NCBI GenBank assembly: GCA_964035795.1 | Contig: OZ038320.1 | Span: 23,268,589-23,332,588, forward strand | DNA: 64,000 bases | DNA from: Pterobdella sp. o SKG-2022 | Taxonomy: Eukaryota; Annelida; Clitellata; Hirudinida; Piscicolidae | Reading direction: 5' to 3' | Part shown: positions 37,231 to 51,373 of the stretch, piece after piece | Position numbering within the stretch: the stretch's first letter is position 1 | How the letters are laid out: each line of letters starts with the position of its first letter | The notes under the pieces: generated by a model | Told to the model about the DNA's origin: nothing | Databases searched by the model: none | Seen by the model: the letters and a program-made list of their open reading frames with translations, nothing else | Position numbers and translations under genes: made by a program

Positions 37231-39543
37231 TTGACTGCGTAAAAAGATTTTTTTAAAATTTTTGTTTTTCAAAAAATTTTTTGTTATATTCTTAAAATTT
37301 ATTTTTAATAAATTCAGTTTATTTCCATTATATCTTGGAAAGTCCTTGAGCAATGTCCAAGAAAATAATGCTCAAAAGCAAACGAAAAGTTCGTTTATTT
37401 GTGCATACGGACCACTAGCTTTAAACAATGACTCCATCAGTATTTTGTCTATATATTTTAAATTTAAATTTTTTGATCTGCACCTTTTACATTAAAATTT
37501 AAAACTTAGAATTAATTAGCTCACAGAAAGTGATTGTGAATAAAATTAACAGAAAGTGATTTTCACTTTTAATATTCAAGCGTCAACTAAGTTTCTCAAA
37601 TCCATTTAAAAAACAACGACTGTACTTGTAAATTCAAATTATTAATAAGAATGCTGATTGTTTTAAAACAAATTAATTGTCAAACAGAACAATATTTATC
37701 CAGTTGAATACAATTCTTCAATTAAGATATGCATCAAAAAAATATTTTTCTAAAAAATTAAAATCCATAAATTGATTCAAGTGTAGTGCAAATTCAATCA
37801 AAATATAATTAGTTATTTTCTGATGTGAAGTAACAAGCAATTATTGAGATAAATTATGACATTTATAAGTGGGTTATTGTTTCCATCAACTTGTACTGTT
37901 TCTCACTTATTTGAACTAGAGCATGATAATTAATGATTGAAAGGTAAATGTTAATGCCATGGTAGACCAAGCTAATTGTTTAGTTTCTTAAGATTAAAAC
38001 CCGTTGAACTTATCAAGGTACTTATTGAAAAAAATGTTTTATTTTGATGTAAATAATATATTAATAAATTATCTGACTATGTCAACTAAAAGTTTACTAA
38101 GAAAAAAGCTATAAAAACTAATGAAAAAACTTTTTTATAATCATATTTTTCGATTGCGCAATTCATTTTAACCTTCTGACATTCAAAAGAAATATTTTTA
38201 AAGGTTTTACATGAAAATGCTTTCCTAAACTGAGCTTAAAAGCTTTCCCAATAACAAAAATCTAGCTTTATATGACGTACGAATAAAGCCTTGAAACAAA
38301 TATACAGAAACAAGAACTTCCTATATCAATAAAAAGATATTTCTTTTATTTAAATAATTGAAATATAGTATTGATTTTAACGGATTAATTAAGCTTAAAA
38401 GAAACATGCGTAAAAACGTGTTAAAAATGAAATTGCTATTTATAAAGTATTTGGAGAATTGGTCTTGAGTTACAGAATAAATAAATACACTGCATTACAA
38501 AAGATCAATAACAGTCAAATTGTGCCATGCTTAAAATTTCATCTAAACATCTTGTCGTAAATCCAAAGATATGAACTAATAAACATTAAATTTTCAAATT
38601 TTTTGGAAATATTTGAGAAATATTTCTTGTGCCAAAAAATAAAACTGTAAACTTGAAATAACTCCCACTTTCGGGTGTAAAGACTCGTGTGTCGAAGAAT
38701 GTTTTAAAGGCAATTTTGAGTAATGGTCAAAATAATTTTTATAAAATATTAATTGCAAAAAATGTTTTTCAATTCAAAAAGTGTTGAAACTTTAATATAA
38801 TGAATATTCAAAAACACTTCATATAACTTCAAGTGAAAAGTTGTTGAAAAATATTTTTTTAGGTAAAGTCATTAGTTTTTTATGAGCTTTAAAAAACATT
38901 CAAACAAATAACAAGCCAGATAACTCAAAACTTCATTATGAGCATATCAGTTTGAAAAAACAGGCCCAATGCAATCAAAATGAATTTTATACTAAATTCA
39001 CATTAACTACATTGAAAAAATTCTCTAAAGTTAGTTTTCTTAGGAAATTCTAATTAAATTCAGTTTTTCACATTTAACGAGTATTTTTTCGTGAAAAACT
39101 CATAAAACACTTTTATTCAAAAAGTATTTGCTGATTAGAACATCATTAGAGCCTTTGTTTAATATGATGTGAAAGGCTGAGCGGAAATTGAGTAAAAGCA
39201 AAAGTACTGACGATCAATGCAGCTAATGGCAAGAATAATTGCATAAAACAAATTAATGAAAACAATTAAGTTTTAAAAGTAAACAACTCATTAAAATAGA
39301 TAGAAATGAAAAAAAATTTATTCAAAATTTTTGAAAACAAACATTATTAGATAGATATATATTGAACAAACTATGGAGACATGCTTTACAATACTTCATT
39401 TAAACAAAGCCTTTCAAAACTCAGACATGATAAAAATAAGGCATGCGACTAAAATTATGTTCAGACCATTTTATTTCACTTAATTTAAAACATTTATTTA
39501 CCAAGACAATGATTAAAACATTGTAGTTTTTTGAAAGCATAAA

Positions 39544-39680
39544 AGCATTTTGTGTGGCTTTTTTAATAGCAGTGACACCAGAAAAGATATTATTTTTTTT
39601 TTGAAATTAAAAACTATAGCAGCATTTTATGTGGCTTTTTCAATAGATTTAATAGCAGTGACACCAGAAAAAATAAATAA
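39544..39680. repeat. Imperfect tandem duplication, about 77-bp period
   Basis: The string AGCATTTTGTGTGGCTTTTT...AATAGCAGTGACACCAGAAAA recurs from about 39621 as AGCATTTTATGTGGCTTTTT...AATAGCAGTGACACCAGAAAA. The second copy has a short insertion (ATAGATTT), and a T-run with AT-rich sequence separates the copies. It is a local duplication with few substitutions, so fairly recent. Confidence 0.75.
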
Positions 39681-40744
39681 AATTGCTTAACTAAGCGTGT
39701 GTACATGCACACACCACAAAATAACAATATCTAAAAGGGTCGCTTGCCTAAACATTCAATAAACACTGGAGTGTACATATAAGAGTTGGAAGTAGATATA
39801 TCGTACATAACAGTTTGAAGAAGTGTCGATCCCATGTATGGATATATAAGTTGAGAAGAAAATAATGATCATGAACTATATTTCCATGAATAGTTTTACA
39901 AAGTTGTTATTCAACTTAGCATTAATTTTTGTAACCAGTATAACTTTTGAAAATCAGATGGAAGATTTTCAAAAAATATTTTTTTCAAACGCTTTTTTGA
40001 GAGTGTTTGCAAGTAAATATTTTTTAGACTCAGATGTATAAAAATGAAAGAATTAAATGATTTGGAACATTCCGCATGCGATTTTGAATAATTAAAATGA
40101 ATTAATGTTTGGAAAAACAGTTTATAACCATTTCAAACTTGAATGAGTTAACAACAAAGGCTTTGTGTGCAATATAATCACTTCAATGTGTTTTCATTTG
40201 ACGAAAAAACTTTTTCTATTAATTTTTAGAAAAAAAAATTATTCAACACGGTTAAAAAAGTGGAAACTACATGAAATTAAATTTATATATGAATTATTTG
40301 AAATTTCGTTAAAAGGTGATTTATTGAAATTTCCATTAATAATTGTCAAATGATAACGATAAGTATGCAATATGGAAAAAGTTTAGACAGCACTGAAAAC
40401 TTGACCTGTTTGCTCAAATAAAATTTAATTCACTTATAAAATTTTAGTTTCGAATTAAAAATTTTTCATTTCTATATTAATTTGATATTACATAATCAAC
40501 TTAAAAACTTCATTCAAACATAGAATAATTATTAAATCGGAAAGGTTGATTACAACACAAGCAGACAAATTTATGCACCTTGTCATCAAAGGATTTCTTA
40601 TAGGTTAAACACAACTTAATCATTTAAAAATTTTTTTTATCAAATATGGAAAAAAAGTTCAAGGCATTTATTTGGAGTTGCATACAAATCAAAAAAGTGA
40701 TTAATTACTCGCTGTTACTAGTTTATAAATCTTGCAATTGTTAG

Positions 40745-40838
40745 CACCTGAGAGGCAATATAACAGCGAAACAAGCAAGAAAACATTTCTTTAAAGAAAG
40801 ATGTTTCAGAAGCAGACCAGTTGAGATGCTTTATAGCG
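40745..40838 (+). other. Exon-like island, 94 bp, phase 0 in and phase 1 out
   Basis: The acceptor TTGCAATTGTTAG is followed by an open GC-richer segment (HLRGNITAKQARKHFFKERC...) and ends at a GTATGC donor. Its length and phases are identical to those of the proposed Shaker exon at 33267-33360, so it could be an alternative C-terminal exon of that gene. No partner exon was found. Confidence 0.3.
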
Positions 40839-43800
40839 GTATGCAATGCCTGAAAGGTTTTATTATTTTGAGAACAAAAATTTCATGGAAGTTGTAAAGC
40901 AGCAACAAAAACGAGGTTAGCATAGGTGAAACGTAAGGACTATAACGACGCGCCATGCCTCAAGAGATTTACACAGGCTTTATGCTGACTGTGTCAGTTG
41001 TATTGAGCTGGAATCCTTTGTTTGAAAAATTATATTTATTTTAAAATATCAATGAAAACTAATTTTGACGTGATAGTAATGTATAAAAAGAACTTGGATT
41101 TTATTGATGGCTATTTTTAGCTTGAATGAGAATGTCATAGAAGTGGGCATTAAACATATTAAAAGCTTAGAAGCTTTTGAAAATAAGAAAAGTTAAAACA
41201 ATCCCTCTAAGAACTTTCAATTTGCAAAACAAGTATATGAGACAATAATATTTGAAACACCAAAGGTAATAAACTCTCATCAGAGATATGAAAGCGGTAT
41301 GGAAACGCTTTGAGATGTAAAATATTTCAAACACGAATGGCAAGCTCATATTTTATATACTTTCGTGAAATGAAAATCGAGATAATTTATCTCATGAAAA
41401 AAGATTAATGATTCATTTACTTTGTAAAAAGACATATTCAAGCATAAAAATGCCAATAGTTCCATTTGTATTCCGCACAATATACTCCACATGCTAAATA
41501 ACTAACTGAATCAAGACAACCCGTTTCATATAATTTAAAAAATTAATTTTTTACTGCTTTCATAAGACAATTAGCAATTCCAACAAAATTCATTCAAAAG
41601 TTTTCATTTCAAAATCTCTTGCTAAAATCAAAATGCTTACAAAAGATTTGTGAGAGAAGAAATGTTTGAGTGAGAGATTGAGAAAGGTTTACAGTTATGG
41701 ATACAGAAACAGCTCTTTATACAAGAGTTCTGTGTATAACATTTGGCAGATTATATTTAATGCAATGTTTCTGCTACGCTTCATTTATTAAAAAAAAAAT
41801 GCAAGCACGACGAAGCTTTTATGTTCTACTTTTTATTCTGCACTTGTTTGTATTTACGGTTATTTTTTATCCAAAAATTTATTCGGTAAATTGCTTCTCT
41901 CAGAATATTTCAAATAAATATTTATTAATTCAGCAGTTTATGGTTTAGCCATAATGAATAACTGGAACACTATATAATGTTGGAAACTCGAAACTTGTAA
42001 ACATATGAAATTTGTGTTATACATTACAAAAGAGATATCAGCTCAATATTTTTCAAATGGTCCCACGTTACTTTTCATTGGGCCACAGTTCTTTCAAAAT
42101 TTATTTGAGAATCAACGGCTTTAAAGATTGTATCATTCAGTATATTGTCAACTCCCAAAACATATATCAATTAATATTGACATCAATGTGACACCTTAAT
42201 AAAGTATTTTTAATAGCTATAATTGAGAACAGATTTAAAAATATTAATAAAAACCAGAAAAATCAAAATTTATATTTAAATTTAAGAATTTTTGTACAAG
42301 CAGATGAAAAAACTTAATTCACTTGTAAGTAATTGAAATAATTTGAAAAATAAATTTTTAATTTTCGAAATAAATTTTTGAATAATTCATAAAGCAACAA
42401 ATGTGACATGTAACAGCCAGTGAAAGAAAAGCATTTGATGAACCATTGAGAAAGTAATATTTAATAATACTTTATGCCTTTTTGTCTGTTTAAACAATAA
42501 AATTTTAAATAAGAAAATCAGAAATATTTAGTGAAATAAATATATACAGTTCATGTGTTATGAGAGCTGATGATTGAAATGTTTTGAAATCATTGTAGCA
42601 GCAAATAAAACTCAAAAGATTGCTTCCAAATGTTGATCCTAGAAATTTCGGCAAATAGACTAAGAGTCAAGTTAATAAAAAAATTTTTTTTAAGCTACAA
42701 AAGATACTTTATAATACAGATTAGCCAAAACCAAAACCTGAATGCCCCAAAAACCTGGACTAAGTTTCAAAACATATTTTCACATTTATGAAATTTTTGT
42801 TCATGAAATTTAACTATATTTAAAATTTAAATAAATTATAAAAAAGTGAAACTGAACTTTCATTTTTCTGCAATGAATGGAAATTCCCAATCAAACAGAG
42901 CATAAAACTTGTTTTTGCGTTCTATTTAGTGGGATCAAATCAATTTATTAACTTGTTTATTACGTAAAAATTTTTGAAAAAAATTATTTAAGCAATTTAT
43001 ATGGTTTATTTCATTTTTTGACTCAATTCTGAAATTCGGACAACGTTAGACCTCGAAAACTCCGGATTTTCAAGTGTATGTGAACTACTATGAAATTTTT
43101 TTAAAAATACAAATAATGTAAAAATAAAAATTTTCCGACAATGTAAAATGTATACAAAACGTAATCAAGTTTTGAAATAAACCTTATTTTATGTTGGAAA
43201 TAGCAATTTTAAAATATGGCTTCTGATTGCTTTAATTTTCTTTATTCGACACACCTCTGAGCTTTGCTTCACCAGGTCAAATCGTATTGAATTTTTTCAA
43301 ATTATTTCAAGTTTAAAACTTACATGTTCTCAGCTGAGCTTTTTTAGTCAGAAAAATCTATTATGCTTCAGCATTTATCTACTAAAACCTCAACCGTCAA
43401 CCACATTGGCGGAACATTTTCTATTAATAAAATCCAAGCATTATTTTGTGTATCTGTTAGATAGCAAATATTTGAAGTCTTTGGAAAAAGTTGATTATGG
43501 GTGAATATTGCAATGTTAGTAGTAAGCAACCACACAATAATTTAATATGATTAAGAAATAAGAATAAAAAAATAATTATATTGAAAATGTAGTTACGTAA
43601 AATGACTCCATGGTAGCTTTTTGTAGATCCCCTAGAATATATATCACTCTATTTTCCAAAGAAATTTATTTCTAAAAATTGATATAATCGGAAAACAATG
43701 AATTTAAAAACAAACCACATTATAATGAAAAATGAAGCAAGGCTCGCCTGTGAAGGCCTAGGCACACACAAATGTGATTAGTGGCAAGTGATTTACATAA

Positions 43801-44161
43801 CGAGTGAGTGATGGATCAAAGAATTTACAACAGGTTAGTATTCGTATTATTTACATATCATTGTATACATTGACTCTGAAATCAGTTTATCTGGTGAATA
43901 GGATCTTTCGTGTCCACCTTTGAACATCTGTCTTCCAAATTTATTTAAATACTTCTTTTGTCGAATTGAATTTTCACTATTTGAAATTTTCAATAAAGAA
44001 CAAAACCTTTAAGTGCAAAAAAATAAATCATTTATTTAACAAAAACTTTGGTTTAATGAATTTTTTGTTTCAATAACCATGCTTTGTTTTGATATTACAC
44101 TTGCACTTTGAAGAAATTTTTTTTCCAATAATTTTGAAGCTCTATATCATTATATCAGTAT

Positions 44162-44306
44162 TTACAATGGGCTAGTCTGCAGACCCCAGCGGTAAAAACA
44201 TTCTAGGACAGGATTTAATATTGCACTTAGCTGTGCCCATGTTGCATTTCTTCTTACATCTTTGTTGGAGTTACTTATGGAATTAATCTTGCTTTCTTTG
44301 TTTACT
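44162..44306 (-). other. Exon-like island, possible terminal exon of an unseen minus-strand gene
   Basis: On the minus strand, a textbook acceptor (CTATTTGTTTTTAG) is followed by 48 open codons including the stop, at about 40% GC in a region near 25%. It reads ...NATWAQLSAILNPVLECFYR... to a stop. The plus strand is also partly open. No upstream exon was joined with confidence. Confidence 0.3.
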
Positions 44307-47300
44307 CTAAAAACAAATAGAGTTTAAAGCTTCTAACTCATAACAGTCATTATTATAATAAATAAAAAAGCGTTTCTGTTGTGTTTACAACAATAACTCA
44401 AACTTAGTGCAGACCAGTTGTTTGAACGTCATCATAACAGCTCTTGTCTTTCTTTTGTTTTCATTAATCCCATTTTCAAAACCAAAAATTATCTCATATT
44501 ACAATGTTGTTATCAAATAAAATACATATGAAGCAATTGAAAATCAAAATTTTGCAAAATATAATCTTTCTATGTTTCCAAAACATTTAATGCCTTTTAA
44601 TTCAATCTTTTTCAGCACTCTTATAACATCTTGAAGCTCTTAGCGTCCACAAAAGTAATAGAAACATCTTTGATTTATGTTTGAGTCTAAAAACACTGTC
44701 ATTAAAGATGCATTTTTGCTATTTTTTATACTTTTTGATGATTCATCTTCATTTCAAAAAACTAATAACTCAAGAATCGTTTTTTGAATTTTCATCTTTG
44801 TGATTATTTTCAAAAGGTATTTGTAAACTCAAATTTCAAACAAAAGCGTTTGTGAAAAAAATTGGAAATAGTTAACTAAAAATTTTGAAAAATCCATGTC
44901 AAAACATCATATAGTTTTCATTTATTTTTGATGTAAAAATTCCAAGTGTTTGTCCTACTAAATCAAGAATAACAAAGCTCACAACAAAAATATTCTCAAA
45001 ATTAATTGAAACAAATGCATCGCACCCAAATATAAATCACCCAATAATCATAAACTCGCTACTGAACTGGAGTCTGGAAAGATATAAGTTGGTGTAAAAT
45101 TTTTTGAATGAATAGCCAATGCTATATCTCTAAAAATAACTTTTAACCAAAAAAAAAACATAATATTTTGAAAAAAGAAATAATTCATTGAAAAAATTCA
45201 AAAAATATATACTAAAATAACAAAAGACTGGTTTATTAAAATAAAAAACCAAACTAAAAAATCAAAGGTATTTTTCTTTAATTAAAACCCCCTATAAACC
45301 ATCCAGGTGAAATTTACAGTGTCGTTGTTGTTTAAACTAGGTATTGCCGCCAAATTTGAGCAACAATTTATGTGTTTTTAGACTCGTTTGGTAGAATATA
45401 AAAAAAAATTCATTACGTAACTTATTTGGTTTGATTAAGTTTTTTTGCTAAGATTATTGACTTTAAATTTTGGAGTTCATTCAAAAAATTTTACTCGATT
45501 TTGTGGTGAAAACGCACAGAATTTTCATTTATAAATGACAGCCCTCTGTTTAAATTGTACCTTAACACATTGAAAAAGAATTTGAAATTTCAGTGAAACA
45601 ATATTGTGGATAATTTTGTGCTACTTAAACCACGCTTGAATCCGCTCATGCGATGAAGTGACGTGAGACGTATTTGAACTAAAGATTAACGAAAAATATC
45701 ATAAAGTTTTACAAGAAAAAATAATCTCTAAGAATTAAAAAAAGAATTAGTTCATGAAATTTTATACGAATAAATAGCAGGAAACTAAAAAACAATGCTA
45801 CATAAGTAGTGTATGTTCTAAAACAAATTGCCATTGGCGAGTTACGCTTTCTATTCTTAATTAGTGTTGTGTTTCATTGCACTTATCAGTTTGAATATGA
45901 TATTTTGTTCAATTCTATATTAATTATTTTTTTCAAAATGTTATTTATGAAGTTCCATAAAGAATCTGTGTATGGCCACAATATAGAATGGGAAATAAAT
46001 TCAAATAAATAATTCTGTAAAAACCCACAAAAAACTCAGATATTTTTTTAGAATGCCTACATAAATCTATCTTGATAGAAAAATTGATTATTGATTAGCT
46101 CAAAAAATAGCTTTAAGATCAATTTTTTACATGAAAATTCAATAATTTTAAAAAAAGTGTATAAGAAGAACTGTTATTATTTTGTAAACAACAAAATTAT
46201 TATTCATAATTGCAATATTAACCTAGAACAAAGTGAAGTCACTACTTACCCTCCATTGACTAACGGCTTTATACCTGTTTTATCTTACGCAATTGCCATA
46301 TGATTTAGTTATGAAATATAATTTATTCAAAACAAGATCTTTCCTGAAAGGAATGCGACTTTAGCATAATATTTTTTGTAGTTACTGTCTCAGTCTAATG
46401 GAAATCTGTGCTTTTTAAATTCATCTAGAGCAAAATTTCAGTGAGTGATAATGGATGGATGTTTTCGGAATAAATAAATGTAATAAAGTGTTGGTCATGT
46501 AGTATTGTTAGTTCTCATAAACCACGCATTCTTACCCAATTATATTATGTTTTACTTTTTCGAATTTTTGCTTACAAAAATTAATATAATTTAGAAAAAA
46601 AATAAAATTTTTTTCACTCTTATTGGTTACAGAAAATAAAAAAAATTTGAACAGTTTAAACTTGTGAAACAAATCTTTCAAAAAATATTCTAAAGTTGTC
46701 AGTTGTTTTTTGAAAAAATGATGAATGCGTTTTCCTATTAGAAGTTGTATATTAAAAAAAAGACGAACCTTTCATCATTCGTACGACATTTTTGAAAGTT
46801 TAGCATTGTATTTAAAATTTTCGTGACTCTCAAAGCGTCAAAAGCAATAAAGATGCAAACGAAACCAAACCTTGCTCTATACACACACGAAAAAATGATA
46901 TTGTTTGCAACGTTATGAATTCCAGCATTAAGGTCTTCAAAAAATTATAAAAATTATCTTATTAGAAACTTTCCTAAATTTTTTTGTTCAAAGATTTATG
47001 TTTTCGAAGTTTAATTGAATCTAGAAAAATGAATTCAACTCCTGTAGATAATATTTTTGGTTAAAAATTTTTCAAAGACGCTAATCTTTGAGTGGCCACG
47101 GGTGAGTTGATATTAAATCAAAAACTTTGAACACAGCATTAATTCAAGCTGCCGATTCTTAATCCTGTAGTTATGGAAGTATTTTTTCAAAGTTTCACGT
47201 CCAACAATGTCACAACTTTTATTTTATCAAAGCCATGGGTCAAAAAGTTGTGCATTTGAGTTGCCACTATGAAATACTGCTTTGTTTTCGCTGGAATTTT

Positions 47301-50126
47301 CATTTTTCTAATGCAGCAGGCAAAATTTACAAAAATGAACTTTTCATTTTTCGTTTCACTTAATTTTGAAACATCATTTGAATTTTAAAATTAATCAAAA
47401 AATATTCAAAAGTTAAATTTTGTGCTTATGAGTCTAATTTGCCAATATACTCAGCGTCAAAGCAGATTAAAAGATAGTTGGATACAAAGCATGCCTGTTT
47501 GAAATTATGTTTATGGCCCAGAAGCCTTTATTATATTGATTTTGAATAATAAAAATATATAAGTGACGTTTCAATGCTTTGCTCAGATTTGTAAAAATGA
47601 ATAAATTTCTATGTGGAATCAATTTGAAAGTTATTTATATCGACTTTTACTCTTCCTATTAGAAAAAATTCAATTTCTTATTTTCAACTTTATCTCGGAA
47701 GAATAATCACATTATAATGATTTCACAAATAAATTTTGTTTACTTAATAGTCTCTAAATAGCTGGCAAAATCAATGTTTAGTAAAAGATAATGCCTTTGG
47801 AAAGTTCACTATACTTTGAAATTATTTGGTGCACACGTTACTATATTTTAATAATAGTAAAATTCATTATCCTTCGTGAATTTTAACAGTCATTTTTTTA
47901 TTTAACTTCAAAACCTAGTTATAAGACAAATTCATTAAATAAGATTTATTGAAAGCTTAAAAGACAAGCCATCAATTGAAGCTATAAAGGCCACATCGCA
48001 CTTTCCGTCGGAAGGCAAACATAAAACTCACATCATTGAAAGTTCTAAATGTATTGTGCTATAAAAACCTACAAAATGAAATTCTTTTCTTAAAATAATA
48101 AATTATTACGAATAAAAAATCTGAAAGTTTCACTTATAGGTAATTAAATTATTTTGAAAACTAAAATATTTTTGCCAAAAATAATTCTAAAACTGCAAAA
48201 ATTGGAGAAGAAGAAGCACTAATGAAAGTTTAATTCAATTAGTGTTTTATGACGCAAATAAAATAAGTCGCAAAAATGGCGTAAAGGTCCAAAAAGCAAA
48301 AGATGCATGTAATTTGAAGGCAGTCAAGTGGGTTGTCGAACGATTAATCATTTAGCTGACCACAAACCATCAATCACTGCCCACCTTACTAAGAAAGCAT
48401 TTTTGCTTATAAATTTCACTTATTTTTTCATTTTTATATGAAAATTTAATTATTAAAATTTTCAATTTTAAAAAGAATTAAAATACAAATGAGTTTTGAG
48501 AATGACTAATTATGGAAAAACAATTAAACTAGGTACTTTTTTCATTGTAAATTGTTTTCGTTGAAAATTTAAGACCGCTTTTGCATAAAGTTGCTACAAA
48601 ACTTTAGTTAGGGTTTGAATAAACTTTTGTGAAAGTTAATTTTTGCTATTTTTCATCGTTTTTGTTATATTAATTATTTCGAAACATTAATCAAATTGTG
48701 CATCAAAAAGCTTTCTTAATTGACAACTAATCACATAAAAGTGTTTTATTTCATTAAAGTTTTTGTTTCACTCAAAATCACTTCAGCAACTGTTTTTTTT
48801 CATTTATGTAAACATTTTTCAAACTCAAAATTATTAAATTAAAAAACTTTCAAAAAATTGCCTTATTTTATGAAGTTATGTTGAAACAATTCCAAATTAT
48901 TTTTCTTTTTTTGGTATTTCTACTTCAATGAAACCATTTTTGTCAAAATTCATGATAACTCTAAATTATTTTTAATTATTAATTATTTTTTTAAAATGAT
49001 TCAAATAAATAATAAAGGTGATGATTGTATTTGTTAGAGTATTAAATCTCATCAACTCCCGTGCTTAAACATGCGTAAAGGCTTCTTTATGGCGTACATT
49101 CCACAATTCATATGAGCTTAAATGTACCTTTAAATTTAGTGCAACACCTAAAAATAACATTTCAGGCAATCGGAAAATTAAATCTTGCCATCAGTCACGA
49201 AAAAATTGAAAATGGGGTTTCATAATAGTTAATTAAACTTGACCTTTTAATTTATTAAAGCATTTTTGGTGAAATATCCTACGACTATTCTTTCCACAGT
49301 TATATCTGTTTAAAATCAATTTTTAAATTAATTCTGAAAAAATCTCACTGCGTTTTTTATACTTTATGAATTTTGGTGCCAAGAGTTTCTTGGTCGCCAT
49401 ATTTAAAATACCCAAATAAGGCAGGAGATGTTCTAGTTCGCTGGTGATACTTTTAAGGTGCCACCAAAATTTTCAGTCTTTTTTGCAAAATATTCCTTCA
49501 CCATTCTTTGTTGCGTGACCTTACTAATCTTTAAAGCTGTTTATTTCTTAAATCTTTCTAAGGTAGGCGTCAAAGAACGCTTGAAGTTTGTGCATATTTT
49601 CCTCATTGGCCCTTCATGCGTTTGTCATAGAAACCGATTTGACGAGCATATTAAAATTGAAAACTACAGAAGATTGATTTTTGGACTTATAAGTTTGAAG
49701 GTTTTGGGAAAATTTGATGAGAATATTTAGTTTGTGGGATACTTTTAAAGCTTTGCAATTCAAAAATAAAAAGAAATTGATATGCCAATAATACTTTACT
49801 TTTCAATAAAATTAAACTAATATTTTTTTTTCGAATTTTTTTTTAAACTAAAAATTTTTAAGCAATATTTTGAAAAAACTAATTTAAAATATATTTAAAT
49901 CTATTTGGAACCATATTGGTTTAGCTTAAAATTAATGTTTTCCATTAAAGCTTGTTTTACTATTCTTCTTAGTTAAACCCTATAAGTTTAATAAAAGCGA
50001 AACGAATGTTTTAGTTATAAATTTAACTTTAAAACTCGAACACTTTGAAATATCATGCTTTTGAAGGCCTAGGAGCAATTTTTCTTGGCTACTTGCAAAT
50101 ATCATTTTACACAGAGTTCGTGACAT

Positions 50127-50292
50127 TCAGCAATTCCGAATACACTCAAGTTGTTTGAATTTCAAATAGTTCTCCATAAAAACAACTGGTTCACCAAAAT
50201 CCCAAGCAAGTGCAGTTTCTTGCAATAAAAGCAGCCCAACCTCATCAATACATTGCAAAGCATATAAAGTTAATACGGTGCAAATACTAAAC
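50127..50292 (-). other. Exon-like island on the minus strand
   Basis: About 55 open codons with gene-like codon use (TVLTLYALQCIDEVGLLLL..., then ETALAWDFGEPVVF...) ending at a stop. A possible donor (GTGTAT) lies before the stop. It is GC-richer than its flanks. Family unknown; it could also be a decayed transposon. Confidence 0.25.
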
Positions 50293-51298
50293 CTACTTTA
50301 TAACAATATTCAATTCCATTTGTTTGTAAAAAACCGAAAAGTTTCGAAGTTTTTTTATTGAAATGTATATCTTTAAAAGCTATTGTTTGTTTTTCTTTGA
50401 TTTCTTATTATAGTTATACTGAAATTTTTTATAAACATTACAGAAAAATTAATTCCAAAATGAATAGACTCTGAAAATTAAAAATAAAAAGTCTACAAAG
50501 TTTGTGGAAAGGTTTTTAATTTCTGACACACGCGAAGCCTCAAACTTTGTTTGGCCTTAAGGAAATAAAACCTTCTATTTGAAATACCATTGCAACGTTC
50601 CCTTTATTTTTTTTCTAAATAATTGAATTTTTCAAAACATCGATGACTTTCCAAAAAAAAAATACATAAAATTTAAGCTGAAGCTTTTTTATTTAAAAAA
50701 TTTTATTTCACATAATATCATGCTTCAAGCTTTTAATAAACAATATTTAGATTCAAATAGTCACCATTGAACAGAACCGAGTTGAAAATGTTTAGTACAT
50801 TATTGCTGAAATTTATATATATATGATTCTTGATATTTCCAGAATTGAATATGAATGTTATAAAGCACGACAGAATAAGGACCTGAAGACTGAATAAACG
50901 GCTTCGATGAATCAACTTGAATGAAAGAAAACTATTTTTAATCAAAAGCAAATAAAAAGCCATTGTATTTTTTTATTTTTAAATATTAAACCTGTATTAC
51001 GTATCTATGTTTTCATAAGCATCATAAATTATGAAGAATGGAAACCTAATAGTTCCGCAAAAATTATTTTGAGGTAAATGAAAAAATGTAGCAACGAGGA
51101 GCATGCTATACACTTTTTTAGATATTCAATTTTTTTTTCTATATGCATTTTTAATGACTACATTATGAAAAAATATTTTTTTCAAAAAGGCCAATTGCTC
51201 AAAAATTTAACAGTCGTTAAAAAATGTTCCTAGAAATCTCTTTAAATCCATTTTTTCATAATCTTTTAAATAATAAATTTTTGAGTTTTTTTATTCAG

Positions 51299-51373
51299 GT
51301 TTCTTACTCAATAGGAAACCATAAGGATTTCGAATTCCAAAATGGAACAGAATTTGACTTGAAAAAAAAATAA
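51299..51373 (+). other. Exon-like island, possible terminal exon
   Basis: A strong acceptor (GTTTTTTTATTCAG) precedes an open stretch VSYSIGNHKDFEFQNGTEFD ending in a Lys run and stop. It is short, so weak evidence. Confidence 0.2.

Noticed and set aside
43720..43860. GC-richer patch considered as a tRNA or small RNA gene
   Set aside because: No cloverleaf, A/B box or stable hairpin could be drawn.
49458..49730. Plus frame with KFVHIFLIG...HIKIENY resembling a GT31 fragment
   Set aside because: Only a short stretch is suggestive, the catalytic DDD and IRxTW motifs are missing, and no splice partners are seen.
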